Source: Rubritalea tangerina
GTDB taxonomy: Bacteria > Verrucomicrobiota > Verrucomicrobiia > Verrucomicrobiales > Akkermansiaceae
Reading direction: 5' to 3'
Assembly (NCBI RefSeq): GCF_042683245.1
Contig: NZ_JBHUJB010000089.1
Span: 62,001 to 126,000, forward strand
Length of the DNA: 64,000 bases
In this document: positions 61,198-64,000 of the stretch, piece by piece
Position numbering within the stretch: the first letter of the stretch is position 1
How the letters are laid out: every line of letters begins with the position of its first letter
Position numbers and translations under genes: made by a program
The notes under the pieces: model-generated
The model's input: the letters and a program-made list of their open reading frames with translations, nothing else
Databases searched by the model: none
What the model was told of the DNA's origin: nothing

Positions 61198-61217
61198 GCA
61201 CCAATCCACATCACATC

Positions 61218-62051
61218 ATGTCAAATAAATCTAGCTCTAATCCTTACAATCTTTGCAATAACGCTCATGTTTCTGTGGAGGAGGTTTGGATTCAGATACG
61301 TGATCGAGCGCAAGAGATTGCCGATTGCGAGCCTCAGCTGACAGCCTTGTTGTACGATGTTATTTTAAATAGGGCGTGTTTGGGGGCAGCACTTGCGGCC
61401 CGTTTGTCTCGAAAACTGTCACGTGAGGAGATGAATAGAGAGGAGCTGACTCCGCTTTTGGAGGGGATTTTTGTATCACACCCGCAAGTGACCTTGAGTG
61501 CAGCGGCCGATATGATGGCGATTTATGACCGTGATCCGGCATGTCAATCACCTCTGGAGCCGATGTTATTTTTCAAGGGCTTTCTAGCAATTTGCACGTA
61601 TCGTGTTGCCCATCATCTATGGAATAGTGAGCGCAAGCCACTCGCTTTATACTTTCAAAGTATCTGTAGCGAGGTGTTTGGGGTTGATATTCACCCGGCG
61701 GCTCGGATCGGTTGTGGCATCCTGTTAGATCACGCTACGAGTGTGGTGATTGGTGAGACTGCCATTGTGGAGGACAATGTATCGATCCTTCATGAGGTGA
61801 CTCTTGGGGGGACTGGTAAAGAGAGTGGTGACCGTCACCCCATTGTTCGCACAGGTGTGCTGATTGGGGCGGGTTCGAAGATTCTAGGGCGCGTAGAGAT
61901 TGGTCAATGTGCAAAGGTGGGAGCTGGGAGCGTGGTCCTTGCTGATGTTCCTGAACACGTGACTGTAGCTGGGGTGCCAGCCAAGATAAGAGGTAAAGCA
62001 AATACGCCGGCCATGGATATGAACCAGTGTTTTGAGAGCGGCCAGATTTAG
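61218..62051 (+). CDS. cysE: Serine O-acetyltransferase CysE
   Basis: A 277-residue enzyme that acetylates serine with acetyl-CoA to give O-acetylserine for CysK. The N-terminal helical domain (about 1-150; YDRDPACQSPLEPMLFFKG) is followed by a left-handed beta-helix of hexapeptide repeats: DIHPAARIGCGILLDHATSVVIGETA, then LHEVTLGGTGK and RTGVLIGAGSKILGRVEIG (each quoted in part). The C terminus lacks the long unstructured tail that mediates CysK binding only in part: it ends CFESGQI, and the final Ile is the residue that CysK recognises. ATG 61218 is chosen; the frame opens earlier within the Rrf2 gene. Confidence 0.95.
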   Translation: MSNKSSSNPYNLCNNAHVSVEEVWIQIRDRAQEIADCEPQLTALLYDVILNRACLGAALAARLSRKLSREEMNREELTPLLEGIFVSHPQVTLSAAADMMAIYDRDPACQSPLEPMLFFKGFLAICTYRVAHHLWNSERKPLALYFQSICSEVFGVDIHPAARIGCGILLDHATSVVIGETAIVEDNVSILHEVTLGGTGKESGDRHPIVRTGVLIGAGSKILGRVEIGQCAKVGAGSVVLADVPEHVTVAGVPAKIRGKANTPAMDMNQCFESGQI

Positions 62052-62908
62052 GCGAGTGAGTCCTGGGCTAGTTGGATGAGTTCTTCTGGAGTGAGACCGC
62101 TAGCCACCAAGCTTTGAAGGGAGTGGGCTGCATTTCTTTTTGCAAGTCTCTCGCCTTTAGAATCACAGACTAGTTCGTGGTGGTGGTACTTCGGTTCTGG
62201 GAGCTCAAAGAGCGCCTGGAGAATTCGGTGGATATGCGTTGATTCTAACAAGTCCTTTCCTCTAGTGACGTCTGTGACATTCTGGAAGGCGTCATCGACG
62301 ACGACGGCGATGTGATAGGATGTGCCGATATCTTTGCGAGCGAGTATTATGTCGCCGAGAAGCGCATGGTTAACCTCAACTGATCCGAGGAAGCTATCCT
62401 GGAAGGTGAGTGGGCCGGTTAGCTTTGCGGCGCGTTCGGAATCGAGTCGCCATGCGGGTTCATGGCCATTTGCCAAATGGGCTTCGATTTGCTGAGGAGT
62501 CAGTGCCTTACAAGTAGATGGGTAGAGCGGGCCATCTGGGCCGTGGGGAGCTCTTACGAGGTTTTTAATTTCGCGTTGGATATCACGACGGGTACAGAAG
62601 CACGGATAGACGGCATCGAGCTTTTTCAATTTATTGAGAGCCTCTTGGTAGGCGGGGAAGCGTGTGGTTTGTCTTAAGGGGGGGGCGTCCCAACGAATGC
62701 CGGCATGGTGCAGGTCGGATTCTATTTCAGAATAGTAATGAGGTCGGACACGCGTGGTATCGATATCTTCGAACCTCAGTAAAAAGCGACCGCCCTTTTT
62801 GCGTGCGAGATCGCGTGCAAAAAGGGCGGCGTATAGGTGTCCAAGGTGGAGTTGGCCGGTGGGGGATGGAGCAAAGCGCGTAATGACTTCAGCTTGCTTT
62901 TTGGCCAT
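62048..62908 (-). CDS. gluQ: Glutamyl-Q tRNA(Asp) synthetase
   Basis: A 286-residue truncated GluRS-like enzyme that attaches glutamate to queuosine in tRNA(Asp). It has FAPSPTGQLHLGHLYAAL (HIGH motif), a zinc site with CFCTRRDI and YPSTC, and the KMSKS-equivalent GERLAKRNAAH. It lacks the anticodon-binding domain of GluRS, consistent with length. Its 3' end overlaps cysE by 4 nt. It is 12 nt downstream of the rho stop, so it may be part of a rho-gluQ transcript. Confidence 0.95.
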   Translation of the reverse strand: MAKKQAEVITRFAPSPTGQLHLGHLYAALFARDLARKKGGRFLLRFEDIDTTRVRPHYYSEIESDLHHAGIRWDAPPLRQTTRFPAYQEALNKLKKLDAVYPCFCTRRDIQREIKNLVRAPHGPDGPLYPSTCKALTPQQIEAHLANGHEPAWRLDSERAAKLTGPLTFQDSFLGSVEVNHALLGDIILARKDIGTSYHIAVVVDDAFQNVTDVTRGKDLLESTHIHRILQALFELPEPKYHHHELVCDSKGERLAKRNAAHSLQSLVASGLTPEELIQLAQDSLA

Positions 62909-62920
62909 GCTCGAGGTGGG

Positions 62921-64000
62921 TTATCCTTTGATCTCTAACAACATTTGAGCATTGTTGTGGAAGCGCTTGAGGAAGAAGAGCAGCCGCTCCATGGCCTCAT
63001 GTGGTCGCGCACCTGAAAGGCCACGGCGGATGAGGTGGATTTTGTGCAGCATATGCTCAGGTAAGAGGAGTTCTTCACGGCGCGTGCCAGATTTAAAGAT
63101 ATCGACAGCTGGGTAGATGTATTGTTCCGCAATTCTTCTATCGAGGACGAGCTCCATGTTACCGGTGCCTTTAAATTCTTGGAAGATTGCCTCATCTGCA
63201 CGTGAGTTAGTGTGGACGAGAGCGGTCGCGACGATGGTGAGTGAGCCTGCGTTGCGGGTGTTTCGCGCTGCGGCAAAGAGTCTGCGGGGCATTTCGAGAG
63301 CTCCAGAAACGATACCTCCAGACTGGACGCCACGGCCTTTCCCTTTCTTGCTACCGCCCATCACATTATTATAGGCGCGAGCGAGACGGGTGATGGAGTC
63401 CATCATAAGGAAGACGTGCTCACCAGCTTCGACGAGTCGCTTCGCACGTTCGATACAGAGTTCTGCGACTCGGCAGTGGTTTTTAGCTCCTGCGTCGTTA
63501 GAAGAGGCATAGATTTCTGCCCCGGGGAGGCTCATTTTAAATTCGGTAACCTCTTCTGGGCGCTCATCGACCAGTAAGATCATGAGATGCATTTCTTCAC
63601 TGTACTTTTCACGCACCGCTTCAGCCATGTGTAGCATCATGGTGGTTTTACCTGAGCGTGGAGGAGAGACGATGAGGCCACGTTGGCCACGCCCGATGGG
63701 AGCCATGATGTCGAGTACACGTGTGGTAAAGCGCTCAGACTCGGTTTCAAATGGAATCCGCTTATCTGGGTTGACCGCTTTGAGTTCGTCAAAATGGGGG
63801 AGTTTACGCGCCTTATCAACTGGCATGCCGTTGATGGCTTTGACCTCGGTGATTTGGAGCCCTCTGGGGCCTTGTTTGGCGAAGCCTTCTATCCACACAC
63901 CGACGCGGAGCCCATGGACTCGTACGATATCTGGTGAGATGAAGACGTCATTGCTAGACTGTTCAAGGTCACTGGCTAATTCACGTAAGAAGCCGAAGCC
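62921..64000 (-). CDS. rho: Transcription termination factor Rho, 5' partial
   Basis: The frame is open to the right edge, so the N terminus is outside the window. 359 residues are visible. The first ones (GFGFLRELASDLEQ, ISPDIVRVHGLRVG) belong to the RNA-binding OSD/cold-shock domain. Then follow the ATPase domain with Walker A PPRSGKTT, LLVDERPEEVTEF, LMMDSITRLARAYN, the Q/R-loop region RGVQSGGIVSGAL and the C-terminal GTGNMELVLDRRIAEQ. A hexameric RNA helicase that ends transcription. All motifs are present. Confidence 0.97.
   Translation of the reverse strand, partial: GFGFLRELASDLEQSSNDVFISPDIVRVHGLRVGVWIEGFAKQGPRGLQITEVKAINGMPVDKARKLPHFDELKAVNPDKRIPFETESERFTTRVLDIMAPIGRGQRGLIVSPPRSGKTTMMLHMAEAVREKYSEEMHLMILLVDERPEEVTEFKMSLPGAEIYASSNDAGAKNHCRVAELCIERAKRLVEAGEHVFLMMDSITRLARAYNNVMGGSKKGKGRGVQSGGIVSGALEMPRRLFAAARNTRNAGSLTIVATALVHTNSRADEAIFQEFKGTGNMELVLDRRIAEQYIYPAVDIFKSGTRREELLLPEHMLHKIHLIRRGLSGARPHEAMERLLFFLKRFHNNAQMLLEIKG

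Overview
The window looks like chromosome of a free-living, probably marine, member of the Verrucomicrobiota. The pointers are a PVC-type CxxCH cytochrome/HEAT protein, a PEP-CTERM protein with a short Arg-rich tail, a GH75-like protein, a DUF4175-like membrane protein, a Tm-1-like (UPF0261) protein and a gingipain-type C25 peptidase. This placement is an inference from gene content; no rRNA or tRNA gene is visible. I saw no insertion sequence, prophage or CRISPR array.

Layout. 1-1926: the end of a GH75-like gene and a photolyase (+). 1983-10444: a six-gene minus-strand operon whose products all carry export signals or membrane anchors: a DUF4175-like coiled-coil protein, a Glu/Gln-rich protein, an alpha/alpha-toroid protein and three tandem paralogues built from small beta repeats around a lectin-like domain. 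10606-14484: a minus-strand envelope cluster with a YqjD/YqjE-like pair, a small membrane protein and an AsmA-like protein. 14647-20270: an ABC-F ATPase (-), then uppP, an M23 peptidase, a nuclease, hisF and a DUF2721 protein (+). 20354-30122: a minus-strand run of asnS, a DUF4328 protein, a probable selenoprotein, sppA, a sialate O-acetylesterase and the large cytochrome protein. 30408-37905: a PEP-CTERM gene with a decayed copy of its tail beside it, UPF0261 divergent from an AraC regulator, and the C25 peptidase. 38117-44772: assimilatory sulfate reduction and cysteine synthesis (cysJ, cysI, cysH, cysK), then trpD. 44881-56052: two divergent peptide-type ABC importers; the minus-strand one has no ATPase genes and the plus-strand one is complete. 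56145-64000: split coaC/coaB, a KH-R3H protein, a thioesterase, two lipoproteins, an M48 protease, a CymR-like Rrf2 regulator divergent from cysE, gluQ and the 3' part of rho.

How the genes fit together. cysJ, cysI and cysH reduce PAPS to sulfide, cysE makes O-acetylserine and cysK joins the two; the Rrf2 regulator beside cysE is a natural candidate controller. Much of the rest serves the envelope: undecaprenyl phosphate recycling, peptidoglycan and signal-peptide hydrolysis, AsmA-type lipid transport and secreted hydrolases.

The strongest unusual signal is at 22540-23490. A lipoprotein with a thioredoxin-like domain and an MsrA-like domain is interrupted by one in-frame TGA in a VPG-U-A-G-C motif, and a good bacterial SECIS-like hairpin starts 18 nt after the TGA. 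Other points of interest are the paralogue operon, the ATPase-less importer, the A/C-rich leaders that replace Shine-Dalgarno sites at many start codons, and the near-touching divergent starts of the Rrf2 gene and cysE.
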